From JAMBLL01 sp964460075 (GTDB lineage Bacteria; Actinomycetota; Acidimicrobiia; Spongiisociales; UBA5794), in contig CAYWPC010000007.1 in NCBI GenBank assembly GCA_964460075.1, forward strand, positions 24,768 to 88,767: a stretch of 64,000 nt of DNA. The letters are read 5' to 3'. Made by a program: the position numbers and the translations under genes. The first letter of the stretch is position 1; the number at the start of each line of letters is the position of its first letter. Below, piece by piece: positions 19,063 to 28,165 of the stretch. Below the pieces are notes generated by a model. The model worked only from the letters and a program-made list of their open reading frames with translations, did not search any database and was not told where the DNA came from.

Positions 19063-19066
19063 CTAG
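19063..19066. repeat. Right CTAG target duplication of the IS
   Basis: Second copy of the target tetramer. Bases 19063-19065 are at the same time the TAG stop codon (minus strand) of the EEP-like gene, so the stop was preserved by the duplication. Confidence 0.75.
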
Positions 19067-20049
19067 CCGCTGTCCGTTGGGGCTACCACCACCGTCAGGG
19101 GGAGATGGTCACCTCCGATGTCTGGTCCGGTGTCGAATTGCGCAGGTGTGATGGTTGGTTGCATCAGGACGATGTCGATCGGGAGCCCGATCCAGCCCCC
19201 GATGACTGGAAGCCCTGACACTGGTGAGGTTGCTCGATAGCCGAACCCCTCTGAAGCGTCCCGAAGGTCGGTCGTGGTACGGAGAGTTCGCACACCCTTG
19301 GACCATCTCGTCGCACCGATCGCGCCGACGACTACGACAGGGTTCGATGCGGTCTCCACAGCGTCGCGGATGGTTTCGAGACGATACGTGAGAGCATTCG
19401 CCGCCTCCTGAGAGGTGGGAAGGTCACCCCATGCCGTGACGACATCGATCATGCCACTTTCGGAGGGAACCGACACGCGATACACGGGTTGACGATCCTT
19501 CGTCATCGTGGTCGTCACCTGCCATGAGTCTCGTCCGAGGATGACGATGCCGAACGATCCTGCCAACTCGGGTGATGCGAGGATCGTGTAGGGGGAGCCG
19601 TTGCCGACGAGGGGCCTGGCCTGGTTCTCCGTCACACCGGCGATTAGGATGAGGTCAGCCCTCGACTCGAACAACCACCGTAGAGCAGGTTCGTAGGTGG
19701 CAATGTCTCCGCTCAAGTCCACGTGGACAACAGCAATGCCATCCTCTCGGGCTGCCGCAGGCTGGTCACCGATCCATAGGGGTGCGATCAGCCAGGCGTT
19801 CACTACTGCGGCTGCGAGAAATACAGCGGTCGCGATGCCCCTGGCCGTGAGTCCATAGGCGATAGCTGCGATGAGTGCGATCCACATCAGGTGCCAGCGG
19901 TAGTTGGCCGCCAGGTCGAATCCCCACCAAGAGTCCCCGTAGAACGCAGCGACGGTCAGGATCAGTACGAGGCCACCGATGCTCGTGAGAGCGACGACGA
20001 ACACAGAGTGCACCGTTGAACTGACCTGCGCTTCGCGATACCTCGTCAC
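19063..20049 (-). CDS. Membrane protein with degenerate EEP (endonuclease/exonuclease/phosphatase) domain
   Basis: 328 aa from GTG 20049, overlapping the upstream stop as GTGA. Three N-terminal helices (about residues 17-36, 53-70, 71-92), then an EEP-fold region. The active site is eroded: the metal-binding Glu position reads IAGVT (136-140), the catalytic His position reads TAW (205-207), and GDFN reads GAIG (242-245). The terminal DH motif is kept (GGDHLPL, His315). Probably a pseudoenzyme anchored in the membrane. Co-transcribed with the beta-propeller lipoprotein. The IS sits at its stop codon. Confidence 0.75.
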   Translation of the reverse strand: MTRYREAQVSSTVHSVFVVALTSIGGLVLILTVAAFYGDSWWGFDLAANYRWHLMWIALIAAIAYGLTARGIATAVFLAAAVVNAWLIAPLWIGDQPAAAREDGIAVVHVDLSGDIATYEPALRWLFESRADLILIAGVTENQARPLVGNGSPYTILASPELAGSFGIVILGRDSWQVTTTMTKDRQPVYRVSVPSESGMIDVVTAWGDLPTSQEAANALTYRLETIRDAVETASNPVVVVGAIGATRWSKGVRTLRTTTDLRDASEGFGYRATSPVSGLPVIGGWIGLPIDIVLMQPTITPAQFDTGPDIGGDHLPLTVVVAPTDSG

Positions 20050-21641
20050 GATCCGAAAGCGTACATATACCCGTCTCGGGATCCAACGTAGATGTTCCCG
20101 TTCCACACTGCAGGGGTCGACTCGATGCATCCGTCGGTTGCTGATATCCGCCACATCTCCTGCGGGTTGCGAGGATCGCTGAGGTCATATGCGCGAATCC
20201 CTGAGTCTTGCGAGAAGCAGTCGACCGCGATGATCAGCACATCGTCAGCGATCACGGGGGATGACCACGCGTTGACACCGATGTCGTCCTCCCACACAAT
20301 GTCGCCGTTGTCTGTATCTACCGCGAGAAGCTTCCCGCTGTCGGTCGCAACGTAGAGAACGCCGTCTGGATGCAGTGCAGGCGTTGCCCATGCGCCCGTG
20401 TCCTGTCCTCGGGCTGCCGGGATCGGGATGCTCCACACGATCGGGTCGACGCTCTGGAGATCCGTTGCCGGTATCGAGGTATCGAGCTTCATGAGCGAAC
20501 CGATCCCTCGTACGCGCCTGGCCGACAAGTTGCTGTCCTTCTCGTGATCGGCGTGTGACACAACGTAGATGTAGCCCTCCTTGTCGACGGAGATCGTGGC
20601 GTCGGTGTCGTCTCCAGTCCAGAAGTCGAAAAATGTCTCTGCGTTCCCATTCTCTATATCGGAGAGGTCGATCCCTCTGATTCGCCCGGCGCTGTTCGCG
20701 AAATATGCTTTCTGTCCGAAGATCGCGGTCGAGTTCTCGACGGACTGGTCGCGTCCGATGATGTCGAGGAGCTCATCGGACCACGCAGGTGTCTGATACA
20801 CGACCTCAGGGTCGACGGTCACTTTGCCGTCTGCGTCGTAGCCACGGTTGAGCTTGATGGCGAACCACCATGAGTTCTCTCCACCTTCATACAGCATGTC
20901 GTCGACGACCACAGGGTTCGAGTCCCAGTCATCGTTCCAGATACCTTCGACGGATCGTGCGTGCAATGACCAGACCTCGCGCACCTCGTCTCCGTCGAGA
21001 GCGAGGATGCGAAAGCGGGGGTCACGAGATCCGGTGTAGAGCAACGGATACCCGTCGGGGTCCAAGGTCACGCTCCCCTTGATAATGTCGCCCATGTCGA
21101 ATGGAGGCCTGAGGTCCTGTCCCGTGGCTGCGTCGAGGAAGTGGATCTTCTTGTCGTACGCACCGAAGATCATCTCTGTTTTGCCATCATCGCGCTCGTA
21201 CACGACCGGTTGGCCCGTCCATCCAGTACCGGACCATGTCTTGCTCTCCCTGCCAACAGGAGACGCCCCTGACATTGCGTGTTCCGGGTATCGCCACAGT
21301 TGTTTCGGTTCGGTCGCTGAGACCGGTCCGGTTCCGAAGAACGTTCGCGTTGGGTTTCCCCTGAACATCGTGAGGCCGTTGACGGAGCCCCATGGCTCGA
21401 ACACGGTATCGGCCGTGACGATACCTTCGGGCCGCAGAGGGGTGGTGGTCGTGGTGGTCGACGTGGAGCTCGATGTGGGAACACTCGACCCCGTGTCGCT
21501 CGACGGTGTCGTTGTGGCCACGGGCGGTAGCGTCGTCACCGAAGGAACATCGGGACCCGCAGAGATGACGTTATCTCCCCCAGCGACGCAGGCAGACGCA
21601 AGGAGTGCGAACGAAACGACGATCAGGGCGGCTTTGCGCAT
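20046..21641 (-). CDS. PQQ-type beta-propeller lipoprotein
   Basis: 531 aa. Signal peptide with lipobox LLASAC (Cys18), a Thr/Ser-rich spacer to about residue 75, then a BamB/PQQ-like repeat propeller with repeated units such as ALDGDEVREVWSLHA, LLAVDTDNGDIVWEDDIG and YVGSRDGYMYAFGS at the C-terminus. Extracytoplasmic, lipid-anchored. Propellers of this kind act as scaffolds or bind PQQ; no dehydrogenase-specific residues were recognised. Overlaps the EEP-like gene by 4 nt, suggesting the two products work together. Confidence 0.85.
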   Translation of the reverse strand: MRKAALIVVSFALLASACVAGGDNVISAGPDVPSVTTLPPVATTTPSSDTGSSVPTSSSTSTTTTTTPLRPEGIVTADTVFEPWGSVNGLTMFRGNPTRTFFGTGPVSATEPKQLWRYPEHAMSGASPVGRESKTWSGTGWTGQPVVYERDDGKTEMIFGAYDKKIHFLDAATGQDLRPPFDMGDIIKGSVTLDPDGYPLLYTGSRDPRFRILALDGDEVREVWSLHARSVEGIWNDDWDSNPVVVDDMLYEGGENSWWFAIKLNRGYDADGKVTVDPEVVYQTPAWSDELLDIIGRDQSVENSTAIFGQKAYFANSAGRIRGIDLSDIENGNAETFFDFWTGDDTDATISVDKEGYIYVVSHADHEKDSNLSARRVRGIGSLMKLDTSIPATDLQSVDPIVWSIPIPAARGQDTGAWATPALHPDGVLYVATDSGKLLAVDTDNGDIVWEDDIGVNAWSSPVIADDVLIIAVDCFSQDSGIRAYDLSDPRNPQEMWRISATDGCIESTPAVWNGNIYVGSRDGYMYAFGS

Positions 21642-21648
21642 CCGTGCG

Positions 21649-21654
21649 AGTGTA
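21649..21654 (-). promoter_or_regulatory. Putative -10 box of the beta-propeller gene
   Basis: TACACT on the minus strand ends 7 nt before the ATG at 21641; no ribosome binding site is visible, in keeping with a leaderless transcript. Confidence 0.35.
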
Positions 21655-21751
21655 GAGAGAGGCCCTGGGTATTCGGATCGCTACGCTGACCGAATGCTCG
21701 TGTGCCTCCGGTTGGTGGGCTCGTGGCGCCTGGAGCGCGACCTGTAATAGG

Positions 21752-21757
21752 TACCCT
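21752..21757 (+). promoter_or_regulatory. Putative -10 box of the ABC exporter operon
   Basis: TACCCT ends 6 nt before the ATG at 21764, with no ribosome binding site; TAATAG at 21745-21750 is an alternative. Confidence 0.3.
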
Positions 21758-21763
21758 GCAACG

Positions 21764-23524
21764 ATGACCAGGGACCAAGCGAGGATCGAGGATCTCAAGA
21801 GCGGCATCGCGCTTCTCCTGAGGGTATTGAGCAGGTACCGAGCAATTGCGATCCGGTCAATCCTTGGCGCTTTGGTCTGGATGGCGATGATCATCACCAT
21901 CCCCTACCTCATTGGGTTGGTCATCGATCGATCGGTCGATCCGACGGATCCAGCGGTGGCGTGGATGGTTCTCGGTGGCATGCTGGTTGCAGGTTCGATA
22001 CAGGCAATTGGCATCTCGATGCGCCGCTATTTCGGTTTCAAGTTGTCCTATCGCGCCGAGACCGACATCCGAAACCGAATCTTTGCCCACATCCAACGGA
22101 TGGCCTTCAGCTTCCATGACGTGACGTCGACGGGCGAGCTGATGGCGAGAGCGTCCTCTGACCTGTCCCAGCTCCGCCTCATTCTTGCGATGCTCCCGAT
22201 CACGCTTGCGAACCTTTCGATGTTCATACTCGTGTCAGCCGTTCTCGTCATCGTCGACCCTGTGCTCGGTGCGGTTGCCGCGCTGATGGTTCCCGCGCTG
22301 CTATTCGCTTCTGCGCGATTCGCGAACCGTGTCGTTGGGTACTCCTTTGATCTACAGAGGCGACTCTCAGAGTTGTCCCATGTAGTGGAAGAGTCGGTTT
22401 CTGGAATTGAGGTTGTTAAGAGCTATGGCCAGGAGGCACAGCAACAAGCGAAGCTGGACTACAAGGCCGAGACCATCTATGACGCGGCGATGGGGATGGC
22501 GAAAGAGCGCGCGATCCATCGTCCATTCTTCGAGATCATCCCTGCCCTCGGAACTGTGGCGGTGCTTGCGGTGGGAGGAGTCCGGGTCGTGGACGGCGCT
22601 ATCACGATCGGCGAGTTCGTCTCTTTCACACAGTACCTCGCCGTGATGGTGCTCCCACTCATGATCACCGGTTGGTTCTTTGCGAATCTGCCCCGCGCTG
22701 CAGCAGCTGCGTCTCGTATCGACCGGCTCCTTGAGACTGACCCTGCGATCGACGATCCGAGGACGCCAACGGATCTTGGCCAGGGGAATGGGTCCATCAG
22801 GTTTGAGAACGTGTCGTTCACCTATCCGGACGGCACCGAGGTACTCAAGGGTGTGTCCCTGACGATCCCTGGAGGGACATCCGTCGGTGTCGTCGGGGCG
22901 ACGGGCTCGGGGAAGACGACACTGGCCCATCTGATCCCTCGCTTTTACGACACAACCGATGGAACCGTGTCGATCGACGGCGTCGACGTTCGCGAGGTTG
23001 GCCTCGACCAGCTACGAAGTGAAGTCTCCGTCGTTTTCCAGGAGACGTTTCTGTTCTCGGCTTCGATTGCAGACAATATCCGTGTCGGTGATCCTCTCGC
23101 GTCTGACCATCAGGTGCGCTCTGCGGCCAGGCTGGCGCGTATCCACGAGTTCGTCTGTGCGTTGCCCGATGGATACGACACCGTTGTTGGGGAGAGGGGT
23201 GCCACGCTGTCGGGTGGCCAGCGTCAGCGGGTGAGTCTCGCTCGTGGCGTTGTGCGCGACCCACGCATCCTGATTCTCGACGACGCCACGTCCTCGGTAG
23301 ACGCCGTCGTGGAGGCCGATATTCAGGAGGCACTGCGGCAGGTCATGTCAGGGAGGACGACCGTCATCGTCGCCCATCGGACATCGACGCTGGCGCTTGT
23401 CGACAATGTGGCCTTCATCGAAGATGGGGAGCTCGCCGCATTCGGGCCACACGAGGCGCTTCTGGCTGACGTGCCACGCTACGGCGAGGTACTGGCTGCA
23501 ACCGTCGGGCCGGTGCAGGCATGA
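21764..23524 (+). CDS. Heterodimeric ABC exporter subunit, degenerate ATP site
   Basis: 586 aa type IV ABC half-transporter: six membrane helices (about residues 25-320) and a C-terminal ATPase with Walker A GATGSGKT, Q-loop VFQETFLF and signature LSGGQ. Walker B reads ILILDDATSSVD: the catalytic Glu is Asp, the hallmark of the inactive-site subunit in heterodimers of the TM287/288 or LmrCD type. Partner is the next gene, with ATGA overlap. Substrate unknown (drug, lipid or peptide). Confidence 0.92.
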   Translation: MTRDQARIEDLKSGIALLLRVLSRYRAIAIRSILGALVWMAMIITIPYLIGLVIDRSVDPTDPAVAWMVLGGMLVAGSIQAIGISMRRYFGFKLSYRAETDIRNRIFAHIQRMAFSFHDVTSTGELMARASSDLSQLRLILAMLPITLANLSMFILVSAVLVIVDPVLGAVAALMVPALLFASARFANRVVGYSFDLQRRLSELSHVVEESVSGIEVVKSYGQEAQQQAKLDYKAETIYDAAMGMAKERAIHRPFFEIIPALGTVAVLAVGGVRVVDGAITIGEFVSFTQYLAVMVLPLMITGWFFANLPRAAAAASRIDRLLETDPAIDDPRTPTDLGQGNGSIRFENVSFTYPDGTEVLKGVSLTIPGGTSVGVVGATGSGKTTLAHLIPRFYDTTDGTVSIDGVDVREVGLDQLRSEVSVVFQETFLFSASIADNIRVGDPLASDHQVRSAARLARIHEFVCALPDGYDTVVGERGATLSGGQRQRVSLARGVVRDPRILILDDATSSVDAVVEADIQEALRQVMSGRTTVIVAHRTSTLALVDNVAFIEDGELAAFGPHEALLADVPRYGEVLAATVGPVQA

Positions 23525-25296
23525 AGTACATGTCGTCGGCTGGCGACTACCGGGTTGATCGCCCTGGCCGGCTTATTGCACGTGCGGCACGACTTTCACA
23601 CGGCCTTCGTCTGCCGCTCGCTGGGGCGCTATCTGCGACTTTTGTTGCGACCATTGTCCGGCTCCTTGGTCCACTCGTGGTCAGGGGAGGTATCGATCGT
23701 GGTATCACCGTTGGGGACAAGGGTGTGATCTTGACTGCTGCTGGAATGTTCGTCGCCCTTCTCGCGGTGCAGTATTTCGTTACTGCCGTGTCTCAATGGA
23801 CGGTGTCGAAGGTCGGTGAGCGGTACCTGGTACAGCTTCGCTCTGTCGTGTTCGGCCGCATGCTTCGGCTCGACTTGGCGTTCTTCTCTCGTACGAAAAG
23901 TGGAGTGCTGGTATCGAGGATGACCGCGGACATCGAGTCGCTTCAGGAGTTCGCGTCTGACGGCGCCGTCTTGGCGCTGAGCAACATCCTGACGGTCGCA
24001 GGCGTAGCCGTGGCACTCGGCCTTGTCGACTGGCAGATGGCGGCAGCGGTGTTCACCGTCGTTGCGGTGCTGCTGGGTGTGTCTGTCATTTTTCAGCGCC
24101 AGGCTCGCAAGGCCTACGACGCTGTTCGCGAGCGGATCGGAAGGGTCCTCGCGACCCTTCAGGAGGGGATCACAGGCGTACGTGTGGTGCAGGCGTTCAC
24201 GCAGGAGGGGACACAGGCGACGACGTTCGGGCGGGTCAATGAGCGTCACTTTGATGCCAACATGGCAACTGCTCGGGCGATCTCGTGGTATTTCCCTGTG
24301 ATTGCGTTTCTGCGTGTGATCGCGATGGCTTCGGTGTTGGCCATAGGAGTGTCACGGGTCATCGACGGATCGATGACGATCGGAACCCTCGTCGCGTTTC
24401 TCCTATATCTCGACTGGTTCTTCCAGCCGATCATCAACCTGTCGAATGTCTACAACCTCCTCCAGTCCGCAATGGCGGCGTTGGCAAAGCTGTTCGAGCT
24501 CATGGATGAGCCCATCGCTGCCAATGAACGTCCTGGTGCGTACGACCTTGAAGCCCCCGTACGTGGTGCCGTCGCGTTCGAAGGCGTCGGGTTTCACTAC
24601 GAGACGAATATTCCGGTGCTCACTGGCGTCGACCTCTCCGTTGCTCCAGGCGAGCGTGTGGCGATTGTCGGTGAGACTGGCTCCGGAAAGTCAACGCTTG
24701 CGAAACTCGCCATGCGGTTCTATGACCCGACGACTGGATCAGTCACGATCGATGGAAACAACCTCACCGACATCACGCATCGGTCTCGTCTCGACGCCAT
24801 GGCGCTGATCCCACAGGATGGGTTCTTGTTCGCGGGTTCGCTTCGCGAAAACCTCACCTACGCGAAACCTGGATCGTCGGATGACGACGTGTGGCGGGTG
24901 CTCGAGGCGATGGAGATCGACGGCTGGATTCGATCGCTCCCCGATCAGCTTGATACCGAAGTGCGAGAGAGAGGGTCGAGGTTCTCTGCAGGTGAGCGCC
25001 AGCTGATCGCCCTTGCCAGGGCCTTTCTGGCCGATCCGTCGATCATCGTTCTCGATGAGGCGACGTCGAATCTGGATCCAGAGACGGAGATGAACGTCGA
25101 GAGTGCGCTTCATGCGCTGCTCGCCGGGCGCACGTCGATCGTCATTGCGCACCGGTTACGTTCCGCCGAGCGTGCAGACCGTGTTGTCATGATCGATGGG
25201 GGCAGAGTCATCGCGGAAGGTACCCACAATGAGCTCGTTGCGACGAGTGAGCCGTATAGGGAACTTGTAGAGGTGTGGCAGCGGGGGTTGGCATAG
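23521..25296 (+). CDS. Heterodimeric ABC exporter subunit, canonical ATP site
   Basis: 591 aa half-transporter with membrane domain (about residues 30-330) and ATPase: Walker A GETGSGKST, Q-loop LIPQDGFLF, signature FSAGE (not LSGGQ) and Walker B IIVLDEATSNLD with the catalytic Glu present. The deviating signature pairs with the partner's degenerate site, as expected for asymmetric heterodimers. Start overlaps the previous stop by 4 nt. Confidence 0.92.
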   Translation: MKYMSSAGDYRVDRPGRLIARAARLSHGLRLPLAGALSATFVATIVRLLGPLVVRGGIDRGITVGDKGVILTAAGMFVALLAVQYFVTAVSQWTVSKVGERYLVQLRSVVFGRMLRLDLAFFSRTKSGVLVSRMTADIESLQEFASDGAVLALSNILTVAGVAVALGLVDWQMAAAVFTVVAVLLGVSVIFQRQARKAYDAVRERIGRVLATLQEGITGVRVVQAFTQEGTQATTFGRVNERHFDANMATARAISWYFPVIAFLRVIAMASVLAIGVSRVIDGSMTIGTLVAFLLYLDWFFQPIINLSNVYNLLQSAMAALAKLFELMDEPIAANERPGAYDLEAPVRGAVAFEGVGFHYETNIPVLTGVDLSVAPGERVAIVGETGSGKSTLAKLAMRFYDPTTGSVTIDGNNLTDITHRSRLDAMALIPQDGFLFAGSLRENLTYAKPGSSDDDVWRVLEAMEIDGWIRSLPDQLDTEVRERGSRFSAGERQLIALARAFLADPSIIVLDEATSNLDPETEMNVESALHALLAGRTSIVIAHRLRSAERADRVVMIDGGRVIAEGTHNELVATSEPYRELVEVWQRGLA

Positions 25297-25325
25297 CTGT
25301 TGGGAATGCCCTGCGATAGCATCCG

Positions 25326-25973
25326 ATGGTGAAATCACCATCAGAGCGGACGAGGGTCAGTCGTGTTCCTGAGAGAGCGGCATACGACGAGGACACCATC
25401 CATCGGATCCTCGACGAGGCACTGATTTGCCACGTCGCGTTCGCCACCGATCAGGGTCCGGTCGCGATCCCGACGATCCATGCCAGAGTCGATAGCACGC
25501 TATATCTCCACGGTTCCCACGCTTCGCGAATGATGCGCGCGACTGTTGGGGCGGACGTCTGTGTCACCGTGACCATCGTCGACGGCATCGTGGCTGCACG
25601 GTCCGCGTTCCACTCCTCGCTCAACTACCGGTCGGTTGTCGTCTTCGGTACCCCGAGGATCGTCGATGATCCCAACGAGCGCCGTGTCGCCTTCGAGGCC
25701 ATCACCAACCATGTGCTCCCAGGCCGCTGGAGCGAAGCCAGACAGCCGAACGCCAAGGAAGATGCTGGGACGAGGCTGCTTGCGATTGACATTGGGGAGG
25801 CCTCTGCCAAGGTGCGCACCGGTCCACCAGGTGACGACGCTGACGACCTCGATCTCGGCATCTGGGCTGGCGTCATCCCACTCTCGGTGACGGCTGGAAC
25901 TCCCAACCCCGCACCGGACCTCGAACAGGGCGTTGATGTGCCGCTGTCGGTGCGGAACCTCACACGCTCATAG
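25326..25973 (+). CDS. Pyridoxamine 5'-phosphate oxidase-family flavin protein
   Basis: 215 aa split-barrel protein: VAFATDQGPVAIPTIHARVD, LYLHGSHASRMMRA and SLNYRSVVVFGTPRIVDD are the FMN-binding family segments. Proteins of this type bind FMN, F420 or haem; the specific substrate cannot be named. A TAGCAT hexamer ends 3 nt before the ATG, so the true start could be the next codon (GTG 25329) of a leaderless mRNA. Stands between the exporter and the acyl-CoA dehydrogenase. Confidence 0.85.
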   Translation: MVKSPSERTRVSRVPERAAYDEDTIHRILDEALICHVAFATDQGPVAIPTIHARVDSTLYLHGSHASRMMRATVGADVCVTVTIVDGIVAARSAFHSSLNYRSVVVFGTPRIVDDPNERRVAFEAITNHVLPGRWSEARQPNAKEDAGTRLLAIDIGEASAKVRTGPPGDDADDLDLGIWAGVIPLSVTAGTPNPAPDLEQGVDVPLSVRNLTRS

Positions 25974-26037
25974 AAAGACGGGTCGCAGGGGTGTTCCCCT
26001 TCGATCCTCGTTTGGCACAGACGCGAGGAAGGACGCC

Positions 26038-27285
26038 ATGTACGATTTCTTGTTGAGCGACGAACAGCTCCGCCTGCGCGAGGAGGTCAGGGACCTCGTT
26101 GGATGGGTGCCGAAAGAGATGATCGTGAAGATGGATCGAGATGAGATCCACTTCCCGCAAGAGTTCCTCCGTGAGGCTGGAAGGCGCAACCTCCTGGGTT
26201 GCAGGCATCCCGTCGAGTGGGGCGGGCGCGGCCTGGACTGGGTGAGCAGCTCAATGGTGATGGAGGAGATCGGCACGCTCGGATACATCTTTGCCTGCAC
26301 CTTCGGTGTCGGCGCCGACCTCGTGTGCGATGCAATCATTCTTCACGGTACCGACGCTCAGAAGGAGCGCTTCGTCAAACCGCTGCTCAAGGGTGAGTTG
26401 TTTGCCGCTGAGGCGTTGACGGAGCCCCGTGGTGGCTCGGACTTTTTCGGCACGACGAGCACAGCGGTGCTGCACGGTGATCGCTTTGTGCTCAACGGCC
26501 AGAAGCGGTTCATCGTGGGTGCAGAGGCAGCGGACTACTTTCTCGTATACGCAAGGACGAACACCGAGGCTCCGGCACACAGTGGCATCACAGCCTTCAT
26601 CGTGGAGCGGGGCCCTGGTCTCAAGGTCGACTACCTCTACAACTTGATGGGCTCACGAGGTGGGGGTGCCGGCCGGGTGGTGTTCAAGGATGTCGAGGTG
26701 CCAGTGGAGCACGTAGTCGGATCTATCGATGGCGGAGTGGATGTGTTCACGACCATGATGGTCCCTGAGCGGCTGGGCACCGCTGCAATGACCATTGGCC
26801 CAGCGAGGGCCGCCCTTGAGGTGGCGGGTGGCTATACGACTCGTCGCAAGGCGTTTGGCAAGACGATCAACCGTTTCGAGGGTGTCAGCTTCCAGGTCGC
26901 TGAGGCTTCGATGTTGCTCGATGCTGCCCGCTCGTTGGTGTACACGACGTCTCGAGCCGTCGACGCAGGCGAGGATCCCGCGCACGTTCGCAGGCTGATC
27001 AGCGAGACGAAGAAGTTCGTCACCGAGGCATGCCAGGACGTTGTCCATAACGCGATGCAGGTCATGGGTGGGATCGGCTACACATCTGTGTTCCCTGTGG
27101 AGCGGCACTACCGCGACCTGCGGCTGGCTTCCATCTGGACGGGGACGAACGAGGTGATGAGCATGATCATCGCGCACGAGTGGTACACCGAATACGCCGA
27201 GCGTCACGCCAAGGGCGCTGCATGGCGTGACTGGGAGGCTGATGGGATCGACGCCGATGACGTAGAGGAGAAGGTGTACGAGTAG
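26038..27285 (+). CDS. Acyl-CoA dehydrogenase
   Basis: 415 aa FAD enzyme. Signature AEALTEPRGGSDFFGTTSTA, the RKAFGKTI segment and the C-terminal GGIGYTSVFPVERHYRDLRL are present. The position of the MCAD catalytic Glu reads IWTGT, so that Glu is missing; Glu244 in MVPERLG occupies the isovaleryl-/long-chain-type position and is the likely base. ATG 26038 has GAGGAAGGA upstream. Substrate unknown. Confidence 0.92.
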   Translation: MYDFLLSDEQLRLREEVRDLVGWVPKEMIVKMDRDEIHFPQEFLREAGRRNLLGCRHPVEWGGRGLDWVSSSMVMEEIGTLGYIFACTFGVGADLVCDAIILHGTDAQKERFVKPLLKGELFAAEALTEPRGGSDFFGTTSTAVLHGDRFVLNGQKRFIVGAEAADYFLVYARTNTEAPAHSGITAFIVERGPGLKVDYLYNLMGSRGGGAGRVVFKDVEVPVEHVVGSIDGGVDVFTTMMVPERLGTAAMTIGPARAALEVAGGYTTRRKAFGKTINRFEGVSFQVAEASMLLDAARSLVYTTSRAVDAGEDPAHVRRLISETKKFVTEACQDVVHNAMQVMGGIGYTSVFPVERHYRDLRLASIWTGTNEVMSMIIAHEWYTEYAERHAKGAAWRDWEADGIDADDVEEKVYE

Positions 27286-27314
27286 CGGCTCGTCCAGCCT
27301 ATGACTCGTCTGGC

Positions 27315-28100
27315 CTATGCATTGACGCGGTCGCGCCACGCCAGCCAGTCTTTGACTCTGCTCATGTCGTAGTCGGGTCCGTTCAATCCGATCGTGATCT
27401 CGTCTGCACCTGCGGCCCTGTACGCATCGGCGAGTTCGATCTTGTTCGCGTCGATTCCGACGGACCGTTCAATGTCGTGCGGATCGCGGCCCACTGTGGT
27501 GCACCATTCGTCGAGCACCGCCGACTTGTGGGTAAACGTCTCCACGTCACCGAATCCGTGCCAGATGTCGGCGTACTCGGCCACGATCCGAAGGGTCACC
27601 TTCTCGCCCCCACCCCCGATGAGGATCGGAAGCGGACCGGATGGTTGCGGGTCGAGGAGCGTGAGCCGGTTCTTGATGACGGGCATTGCCGCGTCAAGGG
27701 CTCGCAACCGACCGATCGCAGTGCCGAACTCGTAGCCGTATTCGTCGTAGTCCTTCTCGAACCAGCCTGAACCGATGCCGAAAATGAGTCGCCCACCCGA
27801 GATCACATCGACGGTACGGGCCATGTCCGCGAGCAACGCAGGGTTGCGGTACGAGTTACAGGTGACGAGTGCACCGAAGCGGATATTCTTGGTTGCCTCA
27901 GCCCATGCTCCGAGCATCGTCCAACACTCGAAGTGTTTGCCTGCGATCGGGTCGGGATCGCCTCCGTAGAGCGGGTAGAAGTGGTCCCAGTTGTAGAGAA
28001 CGTCGACGCCCAACGCTTCGGCTTCGAGAACGGCTCGCCGAATGTCGGCATAGTCGGCGTGTTGGGGATGTATCTGTATCGCGATTCGAGCTTCTGCCAC
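27315..28100 (-). CDS. LLM-class F420-dependent oxidoreductase
   Basis: 261 aa luciferase-like TIM barrel. N-terminus VAEARIAIQIHPQHADYADI, WDHFYPL, GRLIFGIGSGWFEKDYDEYG and PILIGGGGEKV match F420-dependent LLM proteins. GTG 28100 has AAGGAG 6 nt upstream; the longer reading to 28154 has none. Likely a hydride-transfer enzyme using F420; substrate unknown. Divergent from the GNAT gene and convergent with the acyl-CoA dehydrogenase. Confidence 0.88.
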   Translation of the reverse strand: MAEARIAIQIHPQHADYADIRRAVLEAEALGVDVLYNWDHFYPLYGGDPDPIAGKHFECWTMLGAWAEATKNIRFGALVTCNSYRNPALLADMARTVDVISGGRLIFGIGSGWFEKDYDEYGYEFGTAIGRLRALDAAMPVIKNRLTLLDPQPSGPLPILIGGGGEKVTLRIVAEYADIWHGFGDVETFTHKSAVLDEWCTTVGRDPHDIERSVGIDANKIELADAYRAAGADEITIGLNGPDYDMSRVKDWLAWRDRVNA

Positions 28101-28153
28101 GTGTGCTCCTTGATCAGGCGGGACGACACTAGTGGTGTGACGGCCTCGTCGCA

Positions 28154-28159
28154 TACCAT
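28154..28159 (+). promoter_or_regulatory. Putative -10 box of the Eis-like GNAT gene
   Basis: TACCAT ends 6 nt before the ATG at 28166 in a 65-bp divergent gap; no ribosome binding site. Same hexamer and spacing as at menF. Confidence 0.35.
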
Positions 28160-28165
28160 GGTGTC

